A stretch of DNA of 47,057 nt. It comes from Paracoccus sp. JM45. GTDB taxonomy: Bacteria > Pseudomonadota > Alphaproteobacteria > Rhodobacterales > Rhodobacteraceae. The notes under the pieces were generated by a model. That model did not search any database. It was not told the origin of the DNA and saw only the letters and a list, made by a program, of their open reading frames with translations. How positions within the stretch are numbered: the first letter of the stretch is position 1; each line of letters starts with the position of its first letter. Shown here in pieces: positions 1 to 8,145 of this stretch. The DNA lies in NCBI RefSeq assembly GCF_003590715.1, contig NZ_QQVY01000014.1, positions 1-47,057 on the forward strand. Direction: 5' to 3'. Both the position numbers and the translations under genes were made by a program.

Positions 1-109
1 ACCTTCGCCTTGAACTCCGCAGAATAGCGCTTTCGTTTCGTCATCTCAGGTCAGTCCTTCGTCAATCGCTAAAGCTTAGCAACTGGTCCGAATTCCTGCG
101 ACCACCTCT
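1..109 (-). mobile_element. IS3-family insertion sequence, 5' end (partial)
   Basis: Bases 2-109 are the exact reverse complement of 46950-47057. The shared stretch holds the outer end of the element (reading inward AGAGGTGGTCGCAGGAATTC), a short leader and the first codons of a transposase OrfA. The element runs leftward out of the window. Identity with the right-hand copy ends at base 109, and at the other copy this is also where ctrA coding sequence stops, so 109/46950 is a good estimate of the IS boundary. Family assignment rests on the OrfA start. Confidence 0.85.
3..44 (-). CDS. IS3-family transposase OrfA, N-terminal fragment
   Basis: The minus-strand ATG at 44 opens MTKRKRYSAEFKAK, the classic start of the helix-turn-helix OrfA of IS3-family elements (HTH_Tnp_1 type). 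OrfA normally binds the terminal repeats and is joined to the DDE catalytic OrfB by -1 frameshifting; OrfB lies outside the window. An AAGGA sequence lies upstream. Only 14 codons are present, truncated by the window edge. Confidence 0.8.
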   Translation of the reverse strand, partial: MTKRKRYSAEFKAK

Positions 110-143
110 TTAGCAACTGATCCGAAATTTCGCGACCGCTTCT
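110..143 (-). repeat. Remnant end of a second, related insertion sequence
   Basis: This 34-bp block lies directly next to the IS end at 76-109 in the same orientation. It matches that end at about 27 of 34 positions, including the shared GGTCGC near its start and CAGTTGCTAA at its end. The right-hand IS copy has no such second block (ctrA sequence adjoins it), so this block is not part of the element. It is best read as the leftover terminal repeat of a diverged relative beside which the present IS inserted. Confidence 0.6.
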
Positions 144-149
144 GGGTTT

Positions 150-180
150 GATCGGGCAGCCTTTTAACAACTGCCCGATC
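150..180 (-). terminator. Hairpin downstream of the TonB receptor gene
   Basis: GATCGGGCAG (150-159) pairs perfectly with CTGCCCGATC (171-180) around an 11-base loop. It lies 11 bases past the receptor stop codon. No T-run follows on either strand, so it may be a weak or Rho-assisted terminator or only an mRNA-stabilising hairpin. Confidence 0.45.
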
Positions 181-190
181 ACATTCAGTA

Positions 191-2305
191 TTACCAGCTG
201 TGGCTTAGCGTGGCCGTAAACTCGCGGCCTTCGTTATAGAAGTCGGAGCCGAAGCCGCCATAGGCGACGTATTTTTCGTCCAGCAGGTTGGTGACATTCA
301 GCGCCAGCTTGGTCTGGTCGTTGATCTGATAGGAATAGGAGGCGTCGACCAGCGTATGGGCGCCCGTCGATTCCGTATTGGCATCGTCATAATAGTAGGA
401 CCCGATATAACGCAGACCCAGACCAACGGTCTGATCGCCACGGTTGCCCTCGCCCTCAAACAGGTAGTGCACCCATAGCGATGCAAGATGTTCGGGCACA
501 AAGGACAGATTATTGCCCTCGGTGCTGTCATCGTCATCCTCGATGATCTTGCTGTCCATATAGGAATAGGCGGCGGTCAGGCTGACGTTCGGCGTCAATT
601 CGGCCTTGGCTTCCAGATCCAGTCCGCGAACGCGGACTTCACCGATGGTCGATTCAACATAGGTGACCGGATCGGTCTGGGTGATGTTGTTCTTGGTCAG
701 GTCATAGATGGCGGCGCTGAAGGTCGCACGCGATGCAAGTGGTGCGTATTTCACGCCCAGCTCGTATTGTTCGCCACGTTCAGGCTCCAACCCGACGCTG
801 GCGGGCACCACCGATTGGGCATAGCTGCCATAGACCGAAAGCTCGTTCGTGGCTTTATAGGTCAGGCCTGCGCGCGCGGTGGTTTCGCTGATATCGGCGC
901 GGCTGGTCGTCCCGTACAGATTGTCTACAACCTTCGTGTCCAGCCAGTCATGGCGCACACCAGCCGAGGCGACATATTTGCCCGCAAAGGTCAGTTCCTG
1001 TTCAGCATAGATGGCATGGCCGCGCTGTTCGGTCAGCGTATCCGAATAGGTGGCGACGCTGTCGGGCGCACCGGTATAGACGGGGTTTGTCCAGTCGATG
1101 CTGGTGGCGCTGTCAAAGCCAAGAACCTCGTCCGCGGTCGATTTGCTGTATTCGACACCGACAACCGAACGGCTGTCGATTTTGTCGAAATAGCCGTCAT
1201 ATTGCAGATGCGCGTCGCCGATGACGCTTTGACCCGAACTGTCCTGCGTAAAGGCCGAACGCCCCGCAATCGTGCCGGTCGTCGGCGTCGAGGACACATA
1301 GACGTAGCCGAAGGTCTGTTCGATATCGCTATAGCGCAGGCTGCTGTTCAGGCTTAGACCGCCGCCGAAATCATGATCCAGCATCACCGTGGTCGAGGTG
1401 CGGTCGGTGGTCAGATAATTGAAATCCGGTTCGCCAAAATATTCGCTGCGGTCGAAATCCCCACCTTCGGGGAAGCCGCCGCTGCCGGGGGTCGAGTCGA
1501 TGTCAAGAACATCGACCACCACGCTGACACTGGTCGCGTCCGAGGGACGCCATGTCAGGCCGCCCATAAAGAATTTTTCGTCGTCGCGGGATTCGTCGTA
1601 TTCCAGTTCGCCTTTGCTGACCTTGGCGGTGACGCGATAGGACAGCGTGTCATCTTTGGTCAGATTGTCGCCGAAATCGACGCCGACCTCGGCGCGATCA
1701 AACGAACCGGCGGTGACATAGCTTTCAGCAAAACGTTCGGATTTCGGCAGCTTGGTGCGGTAATTGACCGAACCGCCCGGATCGGACACGCCATAAGCAG
1801 TGGAATTGGCACCTTTCAGCACCTCGACCTGATCGAATGCATAGGTTTCTTCGCGGACGCCGCCGAAGGGCGTACCAAGCGACAGGCCGTCACGATAGGC
1901 ATAGGCGTCAAAGCCGCGGATCATGTAATAATCATAACGGTTGTCCGCGCCGTATTGGTCGGTGAACACAGCCGCACTGTATTGCAGAACCTCTTCGACA
2001 CTGGAGGCACCGCGTTCCTGGATTTCCGCCTCGGTGATCACGGAAACCGAAGCCGAGCTGTCAAGGAACGGCGTTTCCAGCCTGCCTGCACCGCCGGATT
2101 GCAGGGTGACAAACGAACCGTCAGCCGTGCCGTCGCCATCGCCTTGCAGGACAATGGTGTCCAGCACGATGACGTCATCATTGGTCGCCTGCGCCCTTGC
2201 GCCGGTCGCGCCGACCGTCACAATCGCACTGCATCCCAACAGCGCTGCGATCAGCGCCCTTCCCCGTACCCCTGCACGGTGTCCGTTATGTGTCATGATC
2301 GACAT
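191..2305 (-). CDS. TonB-dependent siderophore receptor
   Basis: Outer-membrane receptor that takes up a ferric siderophore using TonB energy. From the ATG at 2305 it is 704 residues, normal for the FhuA/FpvA class. A long signal peptide ends near ARAQA (about residue 40) and is followed by DTIVLQG, a plausible TonB box. The plug domain shows the usual landmarks: SVSVITEAEI, RGASSVEEVLQY, MIRGFDAY, VEVLKGANSTAYG and PGGSVNYRTK. The rest is a 22-strand-type beta barrel ending in an aromatic residue (LSHSW), the outer-membrane sorting signal. A TTG at 2320 could extend the N-terminus by five residues, but GGAATTGGG fits the ATG better. It faces a siderophore ABC importer across a 230-bp gap, so the two probably serve the same ligand. 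The siderophore is not identifiable. Confidence 0.92.
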   Translation of the reverse strand: MSIMTHNGHRAGVRGRALIAALLGCSAIVTVGATGARAQATNDDVIVLDTIVLQGDGDGTADGSFVTLQSGGAGRLETPFLDSSASVSVITEAEIQERGASSVEEVLQYSAAVFTDQYGADNRYDYYMIRGFDAYAYRDGLSLGTPFGGVREETYAFDQVEVLKGANSTAYGVSDPGGSVNYRTKLPKSERFAESYVTAGSFDRAEVGVDFGDNLTKDDTLSYRVTAKVSKGELEYDESRDDEKFFMGGLTWRPSDATSVSVVVDVLDIDSTPGSGGFPEGGDFDRSEYFGEPDFNYLTTDRTSTTVMLDHDFGGGLSLNSSLRYSDIEQTFGYVYVSSTPTTGTIAGRSAFTQDSSGQSVIGDAHLQYDGYFDKIDSRSVVGVEYSKSTADEVLGFDSATSIDWTNPVYTGAPDSVATYSDTLTEQRGHAIYAEQELTFAGKYVASAGVRHDWLDTKVVDNLYGTTSRADISETTARAGLTYKATNELSVYGSYAQSVVPASVGLEPERGEQYELGVKYAPLASRATFSAAIYDLTKNNITQTDPVTYVESTIGEVRVRGLDLEAKAELTPNVSLTAAYSYMDSKIIEDDDDSTEGNNLSFVPEHLASLWVHYLFEGEGNRGDQTVGLGLRYIGSYYYDDANTESTGAHTLVDASYSYQINDQTKLALNVTNLLDEKYVAYGGFGSDFYNEGREFTATLSHSW

Positions 2306-2535
2306 ATCCCAATTCCGCAAATTGTGTTTTTTCTCTGGCTACCGGTTCGGGATTGGCAATAAACAGACCCGCCGGTTCGCTGCGGGGACGCTTCTACGCC
2401 GCAGGGCAGCAATCGTCTTGCCAATTCCGATGTTTTTTGTCAGAAACTGCACAACTGTCGCCAAAATGCGACGCCTGCGGTTTCGGTTCTGAAAATCGCT
2501 GTATTTAGATGTGATTTATCAGCGAGGTATCGCGA
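2306..2535. promoter_or_regulatory. Divergent promoter region, receptor / siderophore ABC importer
   Basis: About 230 bases separate the receptor start from the binding-protein start, so both promoters must lie here. The end near 2500-2520 is AT-richer than its surroundings. A GCGAGG ribosome binding site precedes the ATG at 2536. I looked for a Fur box, an Irr ICE motif and a TGA-N9-TCA iron-Rhodo box and saw no convincing one; TGA-N9-TAT around 2491 is a near miss only. Iron control is expected from the gene functions but not shown by sequence. Confidence 0.5.
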
Positions 2536-3531
2536 ATGTCCACCAAAGCCGGTTTCTGTATGACATCGCTGGCCACCAGCGCGATGCTTGTCCTTACCCT
2601 GCCCGCCCGGGCACAGGATGCGGATTTCCCTGTTACCATCACCCATGCGCTTGGCACCACGACCATTCCTGTCAAACCCGAACGCGTGGCCACCGTGGCC
2701 TGGGCCAACCACGAAGTGCCGCTGGCGCTTGGTGTCATTCCCGTGGGCTTTCCGGGTGCCAGTTTCGGCGATGATGACGATGACCGGATATTGCCTTGGG
2801 TCACTGCGCGCATCGCCGAACTGGGCGCAACGCCGCCACCGCTGTTCGATGAAGGCGAAGGTATCGACTTCGAGGCCGTCGCAGCCTCGGCCCCTGATGT
2901 CATTCTGGCGGCCTATTCGGGGCTAAGCCAGTCCGATTACGACACGCTGTCGCTGATCGCCCCCGTCGTCGCCTACCCCGAGGCGGAATGGACGACAGGA
3001 TGGCGCGACATGATCCGCTTTGACAGTGCAGGCATGGGGATGGCCGCCGAAGGCGATGCCCTGATTGCCCAGGCCGAGGATTTGATCGCCAAGGCAGTGG
3101 CCGAACACCCGCAAATTAAGGGCAAGACTGCCATGTTCGTAACCCATCTGGACCCGACAGACCTGAGCGTTGTGAACTTCTATACCGCCAATGACTCCCG
3201 CGTGCGGTTCTTCGAGGATCTTGGATTAACCTCCCCTGAAAGTGTTCTGCAGGCATCCCGGGCGGGGCAATTTTCGGGCTCGGTCAGTGCCGAGCGTATC
3301 GATATGTTCGATGACGTCGATATCATCGTGACCTATGGCGGGCAGAACCTGCTGGATCTGATGCGCTCCGATCCGCTGCTGTCGCGCATGCCTGCGGTGG
3401 CCAATGATGCGGTTGTTATGCTGGGCGATGGTCCGCAAGCTGCCGCCGCCAATCCGACGCCCTTGGCCATCCCCTATGTCCTGCCCGGTTACGTCGCACA
3501 ACTGGCGGAAGCGGCGCAAAACGCAGAATGA
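2536..3531 (+). CDS. Iron-siderophore ABC transporter, periplasmic binding protein
   Basis: Periplasmic receptor that hands a ferric siderophore to the FecCD-type permease. 331 residues. A Sec signal peptide (residues 1-26) ends LPARA before QDADF. The following segment (TITHALGTTTIPVKPERVA) is the standard start of the FecB/FepB class III fold, then two lobes joined by a long helix. It contains VILAAYSGLSQSDYDTL and the C-terminal-lobe text DIIVTYGG, both usual in this family. Its stop overlaps the next start by ATGA, so translation is probably coupled. The exact siderophore cannot be told from sequence. Confidence 0.9.
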   Translation: MSTKAGFCMTSLATSAMLVLTLPARAQDADFPVTITHALGTTTIPVKPERVATVAWANHEVPLALGVIPVGFPGASFGDDDDDRILPWVTARIAELGATPPPLFDEGEGIDFEAVAASAPDVILAAYSGLSQSDYDTLSLIAPVVAYPEAEWTTGWRDMIRFDSAGMGMAAEGDALIAQAEDLIAKAVAEHPQIKGKTAMFVTHLDPTDLSVVNFYTANDSRVRFFEDLGLTSPESVLQASRAGQFSGSVSAERIDMFDDVDIIVTYGGQNLLDLMRSDPLLSRMPAVANDAVVMLGDGPQAAAANPTPLAIPYVLPGYVAQLAEAAQNAE

Positions 3532-4517
3532 CAAGCCGTATGGTCTGGCTGGGCGCCATGCTTTTGGTGCTGGTGGTGCTTTGTGCCCTGTCGGTGGCCA
3601 TCGGGACGCGTGATGTCGCATTGGCCGATATGATGGCCGCATTGCAGGGTCAAACCGACAACATCAGTCAGGCAGCCATCGCAGCGCGCATCCCGCGCAC
3701 GGCGTTGGCGGTGCTGGCAGGGGGCGCGCTGGGGCTGGCAGGCGCAATCATGCAAGGCGTGACACGCAACCCGCTGGCTGATCCGGGCATTCTGGGCGTC
3801 AATATGGGGGCATCGCTGGCGGTGGTGATCGGCATCGCATGGTTCGGTATGTCCACCTTGGGCGCCTATGTCTGGACGGCAATTCTGGGTGCAGGCGTCG
3901 CGGCAGTGCTGGTCTATGCCGTCGGATCGCTTGGTCGGGGCGGTGCAACGCCATTGAAGCTGGCGCTGGCGGGGGCAGCAACATCTGTTGCCCTGTCATC
4001 CATGATCATTGCCATTGTCCTGCCCCGCAACGATATCGCTGGCGGTATCCGGTCGTGGCAAATCGGCGGCGTCGGCGGGGCGACATTTGCGGGGATTTCG
4101 CAGGTATTGCCCTTTCTGGTCATCGGATTTGTGCTGGCCATCCCGACAGCGCGCCGGCTGAACATGCTGGCCCTTGGCGATGATCTGGCACGCGGACTGG
4201 GCGAAAACACCGCCGTAGCCCGCGCGATGGCGGCGCTTTCGGCCATTTTGCTGTGCGGCGCAACGACAGCTATCTGCGGGCCAATCGGTTTTGTCGGCCT
4301 TGTCGTGCCACATCTTTGCCGGCTGTTGACGGGGGTGGACCACCGCTGGCTGCTGCCCTTGTCGGCGCTAAGCGGGGCATGTCTGCTGCTGATGGCCGAT
4401 ACGCTAGGACGCATCCTTGTCCGGCCCGCCGAATTGCAGGTAGGCATCGTCACCGCCCTGATCGGCGCACCCTTCTTTATCTGGATCGTTAGACGCCAGC
4501 GCATTCGGAGCCTGTGA
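3528..4517 (+). CDS. Iron-siderophore ABC transporter permease (FecCD family), first subunit
   Basis: Inner-membrane permease of 329 residues with about nine or ten hydrophobic segments. The family signatures are clear: RIPRTALAVLAGGALGLAG, MQGVTRNPLADPGILGVN, and the late coupling-helix region GPIGFVGLVVPHLCRLLTG that contacts the ATPase. It starts inside the stop of the binding-protein gene (ATGA). It is one half of a heterodimeric permease; the next gene is the other half. Equivalent to FepD/FecC by position and motifs. Confidence 0.92.
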   Translation: MTSRMVWLGAMLLVLVVLCALSVAIGTRDVALADMMAALQGQTDNISQAAIAARIPRTALAVLAGGALGLAGAIMQGVTRNPLADPGILGVNMGASLAVVIGIAWFGMSTLGAYVWTAILGAGVAAVLVYAVGSLGRGGATPLKLALAGAATSVALSSMIIAIVLPRNDIAGGIRSWQIGGVGGATFAGISQVLPFLVIGFVLAIPTARRLNMLALGDDLARGLGENTAVARAMAALSAILLCGATTAICGPIGFVGLVVPHLCRLLTGVDHRWLLPLSALSGACLLLMADTLGRILVRPAELQVGIVTALIGAPFFIWIVRRQRIRSL

Positions 4518-4519
4518 CC

Positions 4520-5548
4520 ATGGACAGCACCATCGCCAAGCTGCGCCTGTCGCAGCAACGCCGCCAGATGCAATACCGGACCATCATCACGGCCCTTCTG
4601 GCCAGCCTGACAGTGGTCTTTGCCCTCAGCCTGATGCTGGGACAGTCGTTTACCCCGCCAATGGATGTCCTGCACGTCCTACTGGGCCATGAGGTGCCGG
4701 ACGCATCCTTTACCGTCGGTCATCTGCGGCTGCCGCGCGCGGTGCTGGCGGTTCTTGCGGGCTTCAGCTTCGGGCTGGGCGGAGCGGCGTTTCAGATCAT
4801 GCTACGCAACCCGCTGGCAAGCCCGGATATCATCGGCATCAATGCAGGTGCCAGCGCAGCGGCGGTCTTTGCCATTGTCGTGCTGTCCATGAACGGCCCC
4901 ATGGTCGCGATCAGCGCGATTGTCGCCGGACTTGCGATTGCCGCGCTGATTTTCGGCCTGTCTTTCAGCAACGGCATCGCGGGGGCACGGCTGATCCTTG
5001 TCGGCATCGGTGTTTCATCCATGCTGGACAGCGCAATCGCCTATTTTCTGGCGCAGGCACCGGCGTGGGATCTGCAACAGGCCATGCGCTGGCTGACCGG
5101 CAGCCTGAATGGCGCAACGATGCAGCAAGCGACATGGCTGGCCATGGCGCTGGTTGTGTTCGGCGGCATCCTGATGACCCGCCTGCGCGATCTGGATATG
5201 TTGCGTTTGGGCGACGACACCGCCGCAGCGCTTGGCACCGATGTGGCGCGCACAAGACTGGTCGTGACCATGTCCGCTGTCGGGATCATCGCGGTGGCAA
5301 CGGCTGTGACCGGCCCCATCGCTTTTGTGGCTTTTTTATCCGGCCCCATCGCGGCGCGCATTGTCGGCGCGCGCGGATCGGTGCTGATCCCCGCCGCGCT
5401 GGTTGGCGCGCTGCTGGTTCTGGCAGGCGATTACGCGGGTCAGTTCCTGCTGCCCGGCCGATACCCCGTTGGCGTTGTCACGGGCGCCATCGGCGCACCA
5501 TATCTGATTTTCCTGATCATCCGCGCCAATAAGAACGGAGCGACCTGA
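4520..5548 (+). CDS. Iron-siderophore ABC transporter permease (FecCD family), second subunit
   Basis: 342-residue partner permease. The N-terminus is cytoplasmic and basic, followed by about nine membrane segments. Motifs LRLPRAVLAVLAGFSFGLGG, RNPLASPDIIGINAGAS and GPIAFVAFLSGPIAARI match the FecCD family. I chose the ATG at 4520 because GGAG (4507-4510) is nine bases upstream. A GTG at 4514 overlapping the previous stop is possible but lies only three bases from GGAG. It probably pairs with the preceding permease and is driven by the following ATPase, with which it shares an overlapping stop/start (TGATG). Confidence 0.92.
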   Translation: MDSTIAKLRLSQQRRQMQYRTIITALLASLTVVFALSLMLGQSFTPPMDVLHVLLGHEVPDASFTVGHLRLPRAVLAVLAGFSFGLGGAAFQIMLRNPLASPDIIGINAGASAAAVFAIVVLSMNGPMVAISAIVAGLAIAALIFGLSFSNGIAGARLILVGIGVSSMLDSAIAYFLAQAPAWDLQQAMRWLTGSLNGATMQQATWLAMALVVFGGILMTRLRDLDMLRLGDDTAAALGTDVARTRLVVTMSAVGIIAVATAVTGPIAFVAFLSGPIAARIVGARGSVLIPAALVGALLVLAGDYAGQFLLPGRYPVGVVTGAIGAPYLIFLIIRANKNGAT

Positions 5549-6369
5549 TGCCCCACCATACCCTTGCCGCCCACGACCTCTCGGCCGGTTATGGCGACCG
5601 CCTGATCATTAAGGGACTGGATCTGGCCATCCCACAAGGCCAGATTACGGCCATCGTTGGGGCAAATGCGTGCGGGAAATCGACCCTGCTGCGAACCATG
5701 TCACGCCTGCTGAAACCCGAGGCGGGACACGTCCTGCTGGACGGCAAATCCATTCACGCCATGCCGCCACGTTATCTGGCGCAAACCTTGGGCCTGTTGC
5801 CGCAAACACCGATCGCCCCCGAAGGCATCACAGTGGCCGATCTGGTGGGGCGCGGCCGTCATCCCCATCACGGCTTGATGTCGCGATGGACCAAGGCCGA
5901 TGATCGCGCTGTGGCTTTGGCGCTGGAAACCACGGGCACGCAGGATCTGGCCGACCGCGCGGTGGACGAACTGTCGGGTGGTCAGCGCCAGCGTGTCTGG
6001 ATCGCAATGGCGCTGGCACAGGAAACCGATCTACTACTGCTGGATGAACCCACGACCTATCTGGACATCTGCCACCAGATCGAGGTTCTGGACCTGCTGG
6101 TCGACCTGAACCGCGCCCGCGGCACCACAATTGTAATGGTTCTGCACGACCTGAACCTTGCCGCACGCTATGCCGATCAACTGGTCGCCATGTGCAAAGG
6201 CGCGATCCACGCCTTTGGCAGCCCCGATCAGGTGTTGACCCAAAGCATGGTTCGAACAGTCTTCGGGCTTGAATGTGTCGTGATGCCCGACACCGTGTCC
6301 GGACGACCCCTGATGTTGCCACTGGGCCGCCATGGGCTGTGCGACCGGACTGCGGCGAAATCTGCCTGA
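5548..6369 (+). CDS. Iron-siderophore ABC transporter ATP-binding protein
   Basis: Cytoplasmic ATPase of 273 residues that powers siderophore import (FepC/FecE class). Visible motifs: Walker A GANACGKST (38-46), Q-loop LLPQT (Q86), signature LSGGQRQRV (142-150), Walker B LLLLDEPTTYLD (162-173) and H-loop H200. The Walker A has Ala-Asn-Ala where most relatives have Pro-Asn-Gly; the catalytic Lys and Ser are intact, so activity is expected. Last gene of the four-gene operon; each junction overlaps or nearly overlaps. Confidence 0.93.
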   Translation: MPHHTLAAHDLSAGYGDRLIIKGLDLAIPQGQITAIVGANACGKSTLLRTMSRLLKPEAGHVLLDGKSIHAMPPRYLAQTLGLLPQTPIAPEGITVADLVGRGRHPHHGLMSRWTKADDRAVALALETTGTQDLADRAVDELSGGQRQRVWIAMALAQETDLLLLDEPTTYLDICHQIEVLDLLVDLNRARGTTIVMVLHDLNLAARYADQLVAMCKGAIHAFGSPDQVLTQSMVRTVFGLECVVMPDTVSGRPLMLPLGRHGLCDRTAAKSA

Positions 6370-6409
6370 CAGGTCTATCGGCAACAGCCTCTCAACCAGA
6401 CTTTACTTG

Positions 6410-6426
6410 TATGGAAGTATACCATA
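6410..6426. promoter_or_regulatory. Candidate GntR operator
   Basis: The inverted repeat TATGG-N7-CCATA with GTATAC near its centre lies 22 bases before the start of the GntR gene at 6448. FadR-subfamily regulators of uronate genes (ExuR/UxuR type) bind palindromes of this look, so autoregulation, and control of the following kdgK, is likely. The assignment is inferred from symmetry and position. Confidence 0.5.
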
Positions 6427-6447
6427 TAGTCGCGGCAGGAGAGTTCG

Positions 6448-7122
6448 ATGCCGCATACAACGATGTTATCACGCCCCGCATCCACAGCCCAGCAGGTCCA
6501 CGACTGGCTGTACCAGCGTATTATCCGCGGTGAATTACCGCCTGGCACGCGTATTTCCGAAACCGAAATCGGCGACCGCATCGGCCTGTCGCGCCAACCC
6601 GTCCGGGAAGCGTTTATCCGTCTGGCAGGCGAAGGTCTGGCCGAAATCCGGCCCCAGCGCGGAACCTATATCGGCAAAATCTCGGTCATGTCGGTCCTGT
6701 CAGCGCGCCTGATCCGCGAGGCTGTCGAGAGCGATCTGTGCCGTATGGTCGCCGGATTGCGCCCCGATCTGTCCCAGATGGAGGCCGAGCTGGTTATCCA
6801 GCAACAGGCCGATCAGGATAAGGACGTGGCCGAATTCATCGCCTCGGACGACCGTTTTCACCATGCGATCGCAACTGCTGCGGGACAACCGGCGGTCTGG
6901 CAGGATCTGGAACGGCTGAAATCCCAGATGAACCGCCTGCGTCATATGTCGATGCGGGTTTTCGACCGCAGCCAGACCATCGCCCAGCATCGCGCCATTC
7001 TTGAGGCTTTGCAGGCCGGAAATGCCGATGCCGCCGATGCGGGCATCAGGTTGCACCTGCGTCAGATGCTGACCGAACTGCCTGAAATGGCCGCAGCCCA
7101 GCCCGATTACTTTACCGAATAA
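6448..7122 (+). CDS. GntR-family transcriptional regulator (FadR subfamily)
   Basis: 224 residues. A winged helix-turn-helix occupies about residues 12-78, with the family text GTRISETEIGDRIGLSRQPVREAFIRL. The C-terminal all-helical FCD ligand domain covers about 85-212, with the acidic/histidine pattern DDRFHHAI and a late RLHLRQM that usually build its metal and ligand pocket. It precedes kdgK by 72 bases and faces the uronate operon, so a uronate-pathway sugar acid is the likely effector. GGAGAGTTCG before the ATG fits as ribosome binding site. It could be called KdgR/UxuR-like, but the name is not secure. Confidence 0.85.
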   Translation: MPHTTMLSRPASTAQQVHDWLYQRIIRGELPPGTRISETEIGDRIGLSRQPVREAFIRLAGEGLAEIRPQRGTYIGKISVMSVLSARLIREAVESDLCRMVAGLRPDLSQMEAELVIQQQADQDKDVAEFIASDDRFHHAIATAAGQPAVWQDLERLKSQMNRLRHMSMRVFDRSQTIAQHRAILEALQAGNADAADAGIRLHLRQMLTELPEMAAAQPDYFTE

Positions 7123-7194
7123 GACGCTCCGCCCCATTTGCGGCCAACCCGCAATAGGGGCGGCCTTCTTTCTTGCACAAGGACACCGACCGAT

Positions 7195-8109
7195 ATGGCC
7201 CGTATCATTTCCATCGGAGAGGCGATGGTCGAACTTTCCGCCACTGAACAGCCCGATCTGTGGCGTCTTGGCGTGGCGGGCGACACCCTGAACACCGCAT
7301 GGTATTTGCGCCGCCTGATGTCGCGCAACTGGCAGATCGACTATCTGACCCGCGTAGGAACGGGCGAGTTTTCCCAGAAAATGGTCGACTTCCTGACAGC
7401 CGAAGGGATCGGCACAGACCACATCCTGCGCGACCCCGAACGTGAAATCGGCCTTTATGCAATCAGCCTGAAAGACGGCGAACGCAGCTTTTCCTATTGG
7501 CGCAGTGCCTCGGCGGCGCGCAAGCTGGCCGATGATGCGGGTGCGCTGGATGCGGCTTTGCAAGATTGCAAACTGGCCTATCTGTCCGGCATCACGCTGG
7601 CCATTCTGTCACCCGAAGCCCGCGAGACCCTGATGGCCGCGCTGGATACTGCCCGCGCCGCTGGCACCACCGTGGTCTTCGACCCGAACCTGCGTCCGCG
7701 TTTATGGGATGATCAGGCCACCATGTGCCGCGTGATCGAGGAAGCCGCAGCCCACGCCGACCTGATGATGCCCAGTTACGATGACGAGGCTGTGCATTTC
7801 GGCGATACCGACGCGCAGGCCACCATCGCCCGCTATCTGAAGGCCGGTGCTGGTCATGTCGTTGTGAAAAACGGCGGTGGTCCGATGGCCTTTGACGGTG
7901 CGCTTGGCAAGGGCGACCTGCCTGACCTGCGGCCCGAAACGCCGGTCGATACGACTTCGGCGGGGGACAGCTTCAATGCAGGCTATCTGGCCGCTTGGCT
8001 GATGGGGGCTGATTGTCACGCTGCCATTATGGCCGGTCATGCCCTCAGCCGTCAGGTGATCATGCATCGCGGTGCCTTGGTTCCTGCTGCAATCCACGCC
8101 TTGGATTGA
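7195..8109 (+). CDS. kdgK: 2-dehydro-3-deoxygluconokinase (KDG kinase)
   Basis: Phosphorylates 2-keto-3-deoxygluconate to the 6-phospho form, which an aldolase (not in the window) would split to pyruvate and glyceraldehyde-3-phosphate. 304 residues, PfkB fold: the start MARIISIGEAMVEL, the substrate-side GVAGDTLNTAWYL, and near the end DTTSAGDSFNAGYLA with the catalytic Asp. KDG kinases typically have DTT-x-AGDSFNAGYL, which argues against fructokinase. The ATG at 7195 begins where homologous kinases begin; an in-frame upstream extension to 7138 is rejected. It ends at a shared terminator facing uxaA and completes the pathway of that operon. Confidence 0.9.
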   Translation: MARIISIGEAMVELSATEQPDLWRLGVAGDTLNTAWYLRRLMSRNWQIDYLTRVGTGEFSQKMVDFLTAEGIGTDHILRDPEREIGLYAISLKDGERSFSYWRSASAARKLADDAGALDAALQDCKLAYLSGITLAILSPEARETLMAALDTARAAGTTVVFDPNLRPRLWDDQATMCRVIEEAAAHADLMMPSYDDEAVHFGDTDAQATIARYLKAGAGHVVVKNGGGPMAFDGALGKGDLPDLRPETPVDTTSAGDSFNAGYLAAWLMGADCHAAIMAGHALSRQVIMHRGALVPAAIHALD

Positions 8110-8115
8110 TCTGTA

Positions 8116-8145
8116 AGGGTAAAGGGGCCCCTGCCCCTTTACCCT
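8116..8145. terminator. Bidirectional terminator between kdgK and uxaA
   Basis: AGGGTAAAGGGGC (8116-8128) and GCCCCTTTACCCT (8133-8145) form a perfect 13-bp stem with a four-base loop. It lies between two convergent genes and covers the last two bases of the uxaA stop codon. Without a downstream T-run its efficiency is uncertain, but the stem is very stable and well placed to block read-through both ways. Confidence 0.75.

Noticed and set aside
2306..2535. Fur, Irr or iron-Rhodo box for the siderophore genes
   Set aside because: No stretch fits the consensus well enough; TGA-N9-TAT is only a near match.
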